From JAOABV01 sp039801465 (GTDB lineage Bacteria > Hydrothermota > Tepidihabitantia > Tepidihabitantales > CAIPLT01): a DNA stretch of 23,146 nucleotides. Below the pieces are notes generated by a model. It saw only the letters and a program-made list of their open reading frames with translations. It was not told where the DNA came from and searched no databases. Location of the stretch: assembly GCA_039801465.1 (NCBI GenBank), contig JBDRUT010000029.1, positions 1 to 23,146 on the forward strand, in the 5' to 3' direction. Position numbers and translations under genes: made by a program. Shown piece after piece: positions 17,042-23,146 of the stretch; within the stretch, counting starts at the first letter, position 1, and every line of letters starts with the position of its first letter.

Positions 17042-17248
17042 TTATCCACGACCGCTAAGTTCGGCTTGGGCACGACGCCAGGCTTTTCGTTTGGCTTCAG
17101 CAAGTTTTCGTTTGCGTCGTTCGCTGGGTTTTTCGTAAAACTCCCGGCGTTTAATCTCTTTATGAATGCCGGCTTGCTCACATGCCCGACGAAAGCGGCG
17201 AATAAAATTTTCGTAAGACTCGCCTTCTCTGACAATTATCTCAGGCAT
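17042..17248 (-). CDS. rpsU: 30S ribosomal protein bS21
   Basis: 68 residues, typical S21 size and composition: N-terminal PEIIVREGESYENFIRRFRR, KEIKRREFYEKPSERRKRK and a highly basic C terminus (KRKAWRRAQAELSGRG). bS21 sits on the 30S platform near the 3' end of 16S rRNA and the mRNA Shine-Dalgarno helix. The ATG at 17248 is fixed by the conserved MPEIIV N terminus. It is preceded by a perfect extended SD (AAGGAGGTG) that is better spaced for an out-of-frame ATG at 17255. Downstream are mutS2, dnaG and rpoD, an expanded version of the classical rpsU-dnaG-rpoD order. A different frame across the same bases is also open but has no S21 similarity and was discarded. Confidence 0.95.
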   Translation of the reverse strand: MPEIIVREGESYENFIRRFRRACEQAGIHKEIKRREFYEKPSERRKRKLAEAKRKAWRRAQAELSGRG

Positions 17249-17267
17249 TATTCATTAACACCTCCTT
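17241..17267 (-). promoter_or_regulatory. Perfect SD and overlapping 4-codon mini-ORF at the rpsU start
   Basis: AAGGAGGTG (17267-17259) complements nine bases of the usual 16S 3' end. The first ATG (17255) lies 5 nt after GGAGG and opens Met-Asn-Asn-Ala-TGA (17255-17241). The true S21 ATG (17248) lies 12 nt after GGAGG, inside this mini-ORF in another frame, and the mini-ORF's stop ends 5 nt past the S21 ATG. Initiation at the mini-ORF followed by re-initiation, or competition between the two ATGs, could tune S21 synthesis. Confidence 0.55.
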
Positions 17268-17287
17268 ACATTTAGCATCTGGTTCTT

Positions 17288-17306
17288 GCAGTTAAATGAC
17301 AACTGC
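17288..17306 (-). promoter_or_regulatory. Hairpin in the rpsU upstream region
   Basis: GCAGTT / 7-nt loop / AACTGC, a 6-bp perfect stem between the rsmE stop (17347) and the rpsU SD. It may be part of an rpsU leader structure or end the rsmE transcript. No T-run follows on the minus strand. Confidence 0.35.
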
Positions 17307-17346
17307 TATTAGAAATCCAAATTGCTATAAAATTAATATTCAACAT

Positions 17347-18066
17347 TTACATTTCCTTTAATTCATACATTAATAATGAAAGTGCAGCAATTGCCGCGGT
17401 TTCGGCTCGCAGGCGTCTTGGACCTAAAGAAAAACATTTAACTCCAAAGTTTAATGTCTTTTGCACTTCATCTTTACTAAATCCACCTTCCGGTCCAATA
17501 ATCAACAGAATTTTTCTAAAATTCCGGCCACCGATAATATCAGCTAACCGCTTTTGTTTTTCTTCTTCCCATGCTAAAATTGCTAAATCATAATCGTTTA
17601 TCTTATTAAGTAATTGGGAAAAGGTTAAAGGCGAAGATATTTGAGGAAGTAAAGTGCGAGTTGAAGATTTGATAGCCGCAAAAGCAATATTTTTGAACCT
17701 TTCGGCTTTTTTCTCTGAGACTTGAGCAATGGTTCGTTCGGTAATGACCGGAATAATTTCACTAATACCTAACTCCGTGGCTTTCTCAATAATAATATCC
17801 ATACGAAATCCTTTAATTATACTCTGTGCTAAGGTAACTTTTAATTTTGGTTCACGAGCTTTGCGGTTAACATTTACAATATTGGCTTCAATATCGTTAT
17901 TGATTTTATCAATGGTGCATTGATATTCATTACCTTCACCGTCAGTGACATAAATTACATCACCAATCTTGTGACGCATTACTCTACTAATATGATGTGC
18001 TTCTTGACCAGATATGCGCAAGCGGTTAGAGAAGATATTGCTTTTGTCAGTATAGTATAATTCCAT
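17347..18066 (-). CDS. rsmE: 16S rRNA (uracil-1498-N3)-methyltransferase RsmE
   Basis: 239 residues, normal length. The N-terminal PUA-like domain holds EAHHISRVMRHKIGD (22-36). The C-terminal SPOUT methyltransferase knot has KATELGISEIIPVITERT (95-112), IIGPEGGFSKDE (189-200) and SLGPRRLRAETAAIAAL (213-229), which form the S-adenosylmethionine site. It methylates U1498 in helix 44 of 16S rRNA, near the decoding site. It lies 36 bp downstream of dnaJ on the same strand, as in many bacteria where rsmE ends the dnaK operon (the intervening prmA is absent here). The ATG has no SD; a weak promoter-like pair just upstream may allow separate expression. Confidence 0.95.
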   Translation of the reverse strand: MELYYTDKSNIFSNRLRISGQEAHHISRVMRHKIGDVIYVTDGEGNEYQCTIDKINNDIEANIVNVNRKAREPKLKVTLAQSIIKGFRMDIIIEKATELGISEIIPVITERTIAQVSEKKAERFKNIAFAAIKSSTRTLLPQISSPLTFSQLLNKINDYDLAILAWEEEKQKRLADIIGGRNFRKILLIIGPEGGFSKDEVQKTLNFGVKCFSLGPRRLRAETAAIAALSLLMYELKEM

Positions 18067-18074
18067 AATCTTTT

Positions 18075-18102
18075 ATATTACAAAGTGTATACCATAAGTA
18101 AA
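18075..18102 (-). promoter_or_regulatory. Weak promoter-like sequence upstream of rsmE
   Basis: On the minus strand TTTACT (18102-18097), 16-bp spacer, TAATAT (18080-18075). Predicted start about 2 nt before the rsmE ATG. Both boxes are only 4/6 matches; it is listed because rsmE lacks an SD and the geometry repeats that at grpE and dnaJ. Confidence 0.3.
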
Positions 18103-19242
18103 TTATCTGGTTTCTGGTTTTCGGGCTGAAGGCGGATTTTCCGTATGGATGCGTTCTAATTCTTTGAGTAAATCTTTTTCTCGAGCACTTAGATGTTTTG
18201 GAATATGAACTGCGATGCGAACAATTTCGTCGCCTCTACCGCCGTTTAACCGTTTGATACCTGCACCTTTGATTCGGATTAATTCTCCGTGTTGTGTTCC
18301 GGGATTGATTTTAATTTTCTTTTTGCCGTCCAGCGTTGGCACTTCCAGTTCTCCTCCTAAGATTGCAGTTGTGAAAAGTATTGGCACCTCAACGACGATG
18401 TCGTCATTGTTGCGCACAAATAGCGGATGCTCTTTTTCTTCGATCTCGATAATTACATTACCTCTGCCACCTGGACCGTAATGACCTTCACCGCGTAATG
18501 GAATAAAGTTACCGTTACCCACTCCAGGTGGTATTGCGACTTTTAGTGTTTTTTGCACTCGGATTCTACCTTCGCCAGAACATTTAGAGCAGAGATTTTT
18601 AATCTGTTGACCACTCCCACCGCATTCACTACAGGTAGAGACTTGGATAAATTGCCCAAAAACACTACGGGACACATGGCGGGTTTCACCGCGACCTTGA
18701 CAATGTGGGCAGGTCGTTGTGCCTGTGCCACCTTTACCATTACAGACTTCACATTTTTCAAATCGTGAAAAAGTTAATTCCTTAGTTGTGCCTTGAGCAA
18801 TTTCTTCTAAAGTCAAACGCAATCGAATGTGAATATCGCGTCCACGAGCGGTTTGCGGTCTTGCAGTTCGGCTCCGGGTAAACAAGTCGAAGATACTGCC
18901 TTCACCAAAACCACGAAAGATTTCGCTAAAATCAAAGATATCGCCAAAAATATCTTTTAGGTCTTCAGCATGACTGAAATCACGCCACTGGAATCCACCA
19001 GGACTGAACCGTTGCGAGACACCTTCATGTCCATACTGGTCATACAATCTCCTTTTTTCACTATCAACCAGCACTTCATAGGCCTCAGACAATTCCTTGA
19101 ACTTTTCTTCGGCTTCTTTTTTATTGGTCGGATTCATATCCGGATGGTACTGTTTTGCCAATCGGCGATATGCCTGTTTGATTTCGTCAGTTGTTGCGTT
19201 TCGGGAAACGCCTAAGATTTCGTAGTAATCTCGTTTCGCCAT
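18103..19242 (-). CDS. dnaJ: Co-chaperone DnaJ (Hsp40, type I)
   Basis: 379 residues. J domain at 4-71 with HPD at 33-35. A Gly/Phe-rich segment spans ~72-130. The zinc region at ~164-226 has all four CxxCxGxG repeats (CEVCNGKG from 164, CPHCQGRG from 178, CSECGGSG from 204, CSKCSGEG from 218). The C-terminal substrate-binding beta domains occupy ~230-355. It delivers clients to DnaK and stimulates its ATPase. Start: ATG at 19242 with the standard MAKRDYYEILGV N terminus; no SD precedes it, and a promoter at 19250-19278 predicts an almost leaderless mRNA. The 235-bp gap to dnaK contains a relic of the dnaK 3' end. Confidence 0.97.
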   Translation of the reverse strand: MAKRDYYEILGVSRNATTDEIKQAYRRLAKQYHPDMNPTNKKEAEEKFKELSEAYEVLVDSEKRRLYDQYGHEGVSQRFSPGGFQWRDFSHAEDLKDIFGDIFDFSEIFRGFGEGSIFDLFTRSRTARPQTARGRDIHIRLRLTLEEIAQGTTKELTFSRFEKCEVCNGKGGTGTTTCPHCQGRGETRHVSRSVFGQFIQVSTCSECGGSGQQIKNLCSKCSGEGRIRVQKTLKVAIPPGVGNGNFIPLRGEGHYGPGGRGNVIIEIEEKEHPLFVRNNDDIVVEVPILFTTAILGGELEVPTLDGKKKIKINPGTQHGELIRIKGAGIKRLNGGRGDEIVRIAVHIPKHLSAREKDLLKELERIHTENPPSARKPETR

Positions 19243-19249
19243 CAGTGCG

Positions 19250-19278
19250 AGTTTAATTGATATTTTATCTAATCACAA
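19250..19278 (-). promoter_or_regulatory. Promoter-like sequence at dnaJ (leaderless start)
   Basis: On the minus strand TTGTGA (19278-19273), 17-bp spacer, TAAACT (19255-19250), predicting a start at 19243, one base before the ATG. Box matches are modest (4/6 each), but TAAACTCGCACTGAT matches 13 of 15 bases of the mutS2 sequence TATACTCGCAGTGAT, whose first six bases are likewise its -10 box. Confidence 0.45.
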
Positions 19279-19323
19279 TCCTATGCCGGATAGTTATATT
19301 ATTTTTTCTCTTCATAATCAAAA

Positions 19324-19430
19324 TGATAATTCGGCATCAACTTTCTTATCGCTGGTTTTGGTCTCTTCTTGGGCAGTCGTTTCCGCTCCCTTAGCTTAGG
19401 CTTGACGATACATCTCTTCAGCTAATTTAT
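19324..19430 (-). pseudogene. Relic duplicate of the dnaK 3' end
   Basis: Bases 19332-19430 match the dnaK coding end at 19510-19608 over 99 bp with only two differences; the match extends to 19324 with one inserted base. In the dnaK frame one difference turns CAA (Gln of QAQAKG) into a TAA stop, and the extra T at 19331 shifts the frame before the C terminus, so it cannot be translated as DnaK. If that shift is undone, the relic ends ADYHFDYEEKK-stop where dnaK ends ADYQVYDDEKK-stop, so its last codons have diverged although its body has not. Either a tandem duplication with gene conversion, an allelic recombination scar, or a strain-mixture assembly artefact. Confidence 0.85.
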
Positions 19431-19477
19431 TGGGTTAATATCAATTTTTATCGTATTTGCCACTATAATTATGAACA

Positions 19478-21370
19478 TCATTTCTTCTCATCATCATAGA
19501 CCTGATAATCGGCATCAACTTTCTTATCGCTGGTTTTGGTCTCTTCTTGGGCAGTCGTTTCCGCTCCCTTAGCTTGGGCTTGACGATACATCTCTTCAGC
19601 CAATTTATAACTTGCCTTTTGTAATGCTTCCATATCCCGCTCAATTGCCGATTTGTCTTGACCTTTCATTGATTCTTTAAGTCGATTGATTGCATCTTCA
19701 ATATTCTTTCTGTCCGATTCTGAAACCTTATCGCCAAATTCTTTAAGGCTCTTTTCCGTATGGTAGATTAAGGTGTCAGCACGATTCCGGGCTTCAATTA
19801 CTTCTCGTTTGGCTCGGTCTTCAGCTGCATGGGTTTCAGCATCTTTAATTGCTCGTTCAACATCTTCTTTACTTAAGCCGGAAGAAGCAGTGATACGAAT
19901 ACTTTGTTCCTTCTTGGTTGCTAAGTCTTTGGCGGTAACATGCAAAATACCATCAGCATCAATATCAAAGGTTACTTCAATTTGTGGCACACCTCGAGGC
20001 GCCGGCGGAATACCGATAAGTTCAAATCTACCTAAGGTTCGGTTGTCAACTGCCATTTCTCGTTCACCTTGAAGCACATGAATAGTGACCGCACTTTGAT
20101 TATCTTCTGCAGTTGTAAAAATCTGACTTTTCCGAGTCGGAATTGTCGTATTGCGTTCAATGATTTTAGTCATCACACCACCTAAAGTTTCAATGCCTAA
20201 AGAAAGCGGTGTAACATCTAAAAGCACAACATCTTTAACTTCACCGGCTAAAACCGCAGCTTGAATTGCTGCGCCAACTGCAACAACTTCATCCGGATTG
20301 ATACTCTTATTTGGTTCTTTGTTAAAGAAATTTCGGACAACCTCTTGTACTCTTGGCATTCGAGTTTGACCACCAACTAAGATTACCTCATCAATTTGTG
20401 AAGGTGACAATTTAGCATCTTCTAATGCCTGTTTTACCGGTCCAAGCGTACTTTGAATTAAATCTTCAACCAATGCTTCTAATTTAGCACGGGTCAATCT
20501 TAATTCAATATGTAATGGACCTTTCTTAGGGTCAGAGCAGATAAAGGGAAGACTAATTGTTGTTTCCATTGCAGTTGAAAGTTCACATTTGGCTTTTTCT
20601 GCAGCTTCGCGAATACGTTGAAGTGCAGTGCGGTCTTTGGATAAATCAATACCGTGTTCTTTGCGGAATTCTTCTAAAATCCATTCCATAATCCGGGCAT
20701 CAAAGTCATCGCCACCTAAATGGGTATTACCATTAGTGGACCGAACTTCAAATACACCTTCACCAATTTCTAAGATAGAGATATCAAAAGTTCCACCACC
20801 TAAATCGTAAACCGCAATCTTTTCTGCTTTTTTCTTATCCAGACCATAAGCCAAAGATGCCGCGGTCGGTTCATTAATTATTCGGAGAACTTCTAAACCA
20901 GCAATTTTACCAGCATCTTTTGTTGCCTGACGTTGAGAATCATTAAAATATGCCGGAACCGTAATCACTGCTTTAGTTACTGGTTCACCTAAATAGGCTT
21001 CAGCCGCTTTTTTTAAGTATTGAAGAATCATTGCCGAGATTTCCGGTGGTGAATAAGTCTTATCATCAATCTTAACCCAGGCATCACCATTAGGTGCTTC
21101 TACTACTTTATAAGGAACTCTTTTTATCTCTTCGGTAACTTCTGAATACCGTCGTCCCATAAATCGCTTGATGGAAAAGACCGTATGTTCTGGATTAATA
21201 ATTGCCTGTCTTCGTGCAAGCGTACCAACCAGTCGTTCCTTACCGAAAGCAACCACTGAAGGTGTAATTCTACCGCCTTCCGGATTCGGAATGACAACAG
21301 GTTGTCCCCGTTCCATTACTGCAACACAAGAAAAGGTTGTTCCTAAATCAATGCCAATAACTTTTGCCAT
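19478..21370 (-). CDS. dnaK: Hsp70 chaperone DnaK
   Basis: 630 residues. ATPase domain 1-~380 with the three nucleotide-binding signatures: GIDLGTTFSCVAV from 6, VYDLGGGTFDISIL near 187-200 and VILVGGQTRMPRVQ near 329-342. The interdomain linker VVLLDVTPLS lies at 381-390. The substrate-binding beta domain and helical lid follow, ending in a low-complexity acidic tail (DADYQVYDDEKK). It folds and protects proteins in an ATP cycle driven by DnaJ and GrpE. Start: ATG preceded by AGGAGG at good spacing, unlike its neighbours grpE and dnaJ, which have no SD. It is 85 bp after grpE. A TATAAT close upstream lacks a good -35 partner, so transcription probably comes mainly from the grpE promoter. Confidence 0.98.
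   Translation of the reverse strand: MAKVIGIDLGTTFSCVAVMERGQPVVIPNPEGGRITPSVVAFGKERLVGTLARRQAIINPEHTVFSIKRFMGRRYSEVTEEIKRVPYKVVEAPNGDAWVKIDDKTYSPPEISAMILQYLKKAAEAYLGEPVTKAVITVPAYFNDSQRQATKDAGKIAGLEVLRIINEPTAASLAYGLDKKKAEKIAVYDLGGGTFDISILEIGEGVFEVRSTNGNTHLGGDDFDARIMEWILEEFRKEHGIDLSKDRTALQRIREAAEKAKCELSTAMETTISLPFICSDPKKGPLHIELRLTRAKLEALVEDLIQSTLGPVKQALEDAKLSPSQIDEVILVGGQTRMPRVQEVVRNFFNKEPNKSINPDEVVAVGAAIQAAVLAGEVKDVVLLDVTPLSLGIETLGGVMTKIIERNTTIPTRKSQIFTTAEDNQSAVTIHVLQGEREMAVDNRTLGRFELIGIPPAPRGVPQIEVTFDIDADGILHVTAKDLATKKEQSIRITASSGLSKEDVERAIKDAETHAAEDRAKREVIEARNRADTLIYHTEKSLKEFGDKVSESDRKNIEDAINRLKESMKGQDKSAIERDMEALQKASYKLAEEMYRQAQAKGAETTAQEETKTSDKKVDADYQVYDDEKK
19503..19608 (-). repeat. Parent copy of the duplicated dnaK tail segment
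   Basis: This is the in-gene partner of the relic at 19324-19430, at an offset of 178 bp. It lies wholly within dnaK coding sequence (about residues 588-622) and shows no disruption. Confidence 0.85.
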
Positions 21371-21455
21371 AATTCGCCTCCTGTTTTATTATACATTCTA
21401 TAATTAATTAGACTCTGCTAATTGAGAATCGATTTCGGAAAATTGAGCCGATGTG

Positions 21456-22013
21456 CTATTTCACCTCTTGATTATTAAAATTGTCATCACATTTTTTCTC
21501 TGAATCTTTTTTATTATTTTGGGGTAAAGGCTTAGCAACAATTACTTTTGCCGGGCGAATGACTTTATCATAATATAGATAACCTTTTCCAATTTCTTCA
21601 ATTACCAAATTGGCTGGTTTATCATTAGTTTCAATAAAACTAACTGCTTCACAAGTTTTGGGATTAAATTCTTGACCCAGCATTGAATATTCTTTTAAGC
21701 CAAACTTCTCTAAAATATTCTTCAATTGCCGATAGACAATTTCCAACCCTTTTTGCAAACTATTGGCATTGTTATTAATGGCTAAATCTTTACAGGCTAA
21801 GGCGCGGTCAAAATTTTCTAAAACTGGTACAAGTTCGCTCATCAGATTTTCATTAGCATACAGCCGAAACTCGTCAAATTCTCGTTCTTTGCGTTTGCGA
21901 AAATTTTCAAACTCAGCAAGAAGTCGTAAATAATTTTCATAATGAGATTTGGCTTCAGCGCTGAGTGTTTCCAATTTTTCTTTTAATTCGGTAACAGGTC
22001 CCTTTTTTATCAT
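21456..22013 (-). CDS. grpE: Nucleotide exchange factor GrpE
   Basis: 185 residues. The N-terminal long coiled coil (~5-65) includes NYLRLLAEFENFRKRKERE, which matches the GrpE dimerisation helix. ELVPVLENFDRAL follows, then the C-terminal beta domain with the family signature around KFGLKEYSMLGQEFNPKTCEAVSF and GYLYYDKVIRPAKVIVAK. The tail after ~165 is hydrophilic. It releases ADP from DnaK. It is the first gene of the leftward heat-shock cluster grpE-dnaK-dnaJ-rsmE; hrcA, often upstream, is not in the window. The ATG at 22013 has no SD and lies 1-2 nt from the predicted transcription start. Confidence 0.95.
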   Translation of the reverse strand: MIKKGPVTELKEKLETLSAEAKSHYENYLRLLAEFENFRKRKEREFDEFRLYANENLMSELVPVLENFDRALACKDLAINNNANSLQKGLEIVYRQLKNILEKFGLKEYSMLGQEFNPKTCEAVSFIETNDKPANLVIEEIGKGYLYYDKVIRPAKVIVAKPLPQNNKKDSEKKCDDNFNNQEVK

Positions 22014-22021
22014 TGAAAATA

Positions 22022-22050
22022 ATTATAAGTTAAGAAATATTCTTCGTCAA
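22022..22050 (-). promoter_or_regulatory. Strong promoter of the grpE-dnaK-dnaJ cluster (leaderless grpE)
   Basis: On the minus strand TTGACG (22050-22045), 17-bp spacer, TATAAT (22027-22022, perfect). Predicted start at 22014-22015 leaves 1-2 nt before the grpE ATG, so grpE would be translated from a leaderless message. Confidence 0.75.
22032..22044. promoter_or_regulatory. Palindrome filling the grpE promoter spacer
   Basis: AAGAA-ATA-TTCTT, a perfect 5-bp inverted repeat with a 3-bp centre, lies exactly between the -35 and -10 boxes. A repressor bound here would block RNA polymerase. The site is short and AT-rich, so chance is possible. Confidence 0.35.
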
Positions 22051-22325
22051 GGATAAAGTAAAAGAATCTATCAGTGACAGATAAAACTGCACCACACATC
22101 CATACATACCGCCGAGAGACATAAAAAATTTCACTATTGACAGAAAAGGAATATTTTACTAATCTTGAGATATGAGATATTTAATTAGAGATGGTTTTTT
22201 TATCTTATTTTTATTTCTATTCGATAATGAATATTGCCTTCAGAAAGTTAATCGGTTTTTGTTAAAATAATGAAGAACAAATAGAATCTATAAATCTAAA
22301 TGATTGTATATAAGCATTAAATAAT

Positions 22326-23146
22326 ATGGCATTACTTATTTTAGCAATTAGTTTATTTACATCATCGGATACAATGGAGGTGAAAGGGACGCAAGATATA
22401 ACTTATCGTGTTTTTGTAAGTAATCAGAATTTGTATTTTCAATATAAGGCAGGAAAAAATTGGTCAGCGCCAACAATTCTCGATTCAGGGAATTGTTCTT
22501 CTCCATCAATCGCAGTAACACCTGGCGATTATATTCATATTGTTTGGCAAAGGGATGTGGATGACGGAAAAATCTTTTACAAGACAACACTGGAAAAAGT
22601 CCATCCTGATGATATTAGACAAGGCAGACTGCCCGAATGGTCAGAACCATACCGAGTTTCCTATTACAGTATATTTCCTACCGAACCTGCTTCAAATCCA
22701 TCAGTTGAGGCTTACGGTGAATATGTCTATGCGGCATGGCGCGGACCAAATGAAGAAGGCAATCCAGAATTCGGTGATATCTGGCGAAGAAAAAGATTGA
22801 TAACAGACGACCCTCAAAGATGGTTTGAGCCTGAAAATAAAAGCGAAACCCGAGAACAGGAATCTAATTATCCTGTGATGTCTACTAATTTTGTTACGGT
22901 CTGGCAGGAACAGGTTGATTCCACTAATTGGGACATCTGGGGAAGATTTGAAGCTGAACCAGCATCTCAACCATTCTTCATAACTGAAAAGTCATCTAAA
23001 TATCCACATATTCATGGTTTTTGGGATAAAGAAATTGCCCAGTTCTTCTGTTATACTATCTGGACTGAAGAAATTTCACCAAGCCTATATGAAGTTAAAT
23101 TCGGTCGTCGACGATATATTCCACGAGATGAAGATAAAGAAAAAGC
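22326..23146 (+). CDS. Exported beta-propeller-like protein (3' truncated by window edge)
   Basis: Open from ATG 22326 to the window end without a stop: 273 complete codons. An in-frame TAA at 22311-22313 limits the start. Residues 1-14 (MALLILAISLFTSS) look like a short signal peptide without basic residues. At least four repeats share the pattern P-hydrophobic...Y/V-hydrophobic-W followed by a charged turn and an aromatic: SPSIAVTPGDYIHIVWQRD, NPSVEAYGEYVYAAWRG, NYPVMSTNFVTVWQEQ and KYPHIHGF...CYTIWTEE. This is the texture of sialidase/BNR or WD-like propeller blades. Function is unknown; an extracellular binding or structural protein is likely, and a C-terminal sorting domain would be expected beyond the window. 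It is divergent from grpE. No clear SD. Confidence 0.75.
   Translation, partial: MALLILAISLFTSSDTMEVKGTQDITYRVFVSNQNLYFQYKAGKNWSAPTILDSGNCSSPSIAVTPGDYIHIVWQRDVDDGKIFYKTTLEKVHPDDIRQGRLPEWSEPYRVSYYSIFPTEPASNPSVEAYGEYVYAAWRGPNEEGNPEFGDIWRRKRLITDDPQRWFEPENKSETREQESNYPVMSTNFVTVWQEQVDSTNWDIWGRFEAEPASQPFFITEKSSKYPHIHGFWDKEIAQFFCYTIWTEEISPSLYEVKFGRRRYIPRDEDKEK

Larger units (their letters stand above)
22014..22325. other. Divergent intergenic region between grpE and the propeller-like gene
   Basis: 312 bp, very AT-rich. On the left are the grpE promoter and its palindrome. On the plus strand TTGACA (22137-22142) with TAATCT 17 bp later (22160-22165) is a weak rightward promoter candidate, which would give a leader of about 150 nt. 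GAGATAT is tandemly repeated around 22167-22180. No CIRCE-type inverted repeat (TTAGCACTC-N9-GAGTGCTAA) and no RNA gene were seen. Confidence 0.5.

Noticed and set aside
17029..17235. Second 68-codon minus-strand frame over rpsU
   Set aside because: Overlaps the clear S21 frame almost entirely and shows no recognisable family.
19441..19644. 67-codon minus-strand frame over the dnaK tail and gap
   Set aside because: Out-of-frame reading of dnaK; not supported by an SD or promoter.
22014..22325. CIRCE element or hrcA near grpE
   Set aside because: Looked for the TTAGCACTC inverted repeat and did not find it; no hrcA frame in the window.

Overview
The window is an AT-rich stretch of bacterial chromosome, probably from an uncultured lineage. 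Two exported proteases end in Bacteroidota/FCB-style C-terminal sorting domains. Together with the low GC content and the gene content, this suggests a relative of the FCB group or a candidate phylum such as WOR-3. That placement is a guess from protein style, because no rRNA or other phylogenetic marker gene is complete enough here to decide it.

Layout. 1-120: tail of an unidentified plus-strand gene. 243-6182: two convergent genes for exported peptidases, a gingipain-like C25 cysteine peptidase (+) and an M14 zinc carboxypeptidase (-), each with a recognisable promoter, signal peptide and C-terminal sorting domain. 6274-7294: two small membrane proteins (TspO/MBR; a four-helix, histidine-rich DUF4079/cytochrome b561-like protein). 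7319-8375: about 1 kb without a convincing gene. 8376-8762: a HARE-HTH protein whose second domain is broken. 8932-10913: an MFS exporter and a YfcE-type phosphoesterase. 11043-17248: a macromolecular-synthesis cluster rpsU-mutS2-dnaG-rpoD. 17347-22013: a heat-shock cluster grpE-dnaK-dnaJ-rsmE. 22326-end: a divergent, incomplete gene for an exported beta-propeller-like protein.

How the genes work together. Reading leftward, grpE, dnaK and dnaJ form the Hsp70 machine, followed by the 16S rRNA methylase rsmE. Next come ribosomal protein S21, MutS2 (recombination/ribosome rescue), primase and the housekeeping sigma factor. This is core growth machinery, not an accessory island, and I see no defence system, mobile element, CRISPR array, tRNA or rRNA. 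The less ordinary signals are regulatory. Several genes (grpE, dnaJ, the MFS gene, the DUF4079-like gene, probably rsmE, and mutS2 with a 12-nt leader) lack a Shine-Dalgarno sequence and have a sigma70-like promoter whose -10 box sits so close to the ATG that the mRNA would be leaderless or nearly so. Others (rpoD, dnaK, tspO, rpsU, both peptidases) carry an SD; rpsU has a perfect 9-nt anti-SD match and an overlapping 4-codon mini-ORF. The dnaK-dnaJ gap contains a degenerate second copy of the last ~100 bp of dnaK. The grpE promoter has a palindrome in its spacer but no CIRCE element.
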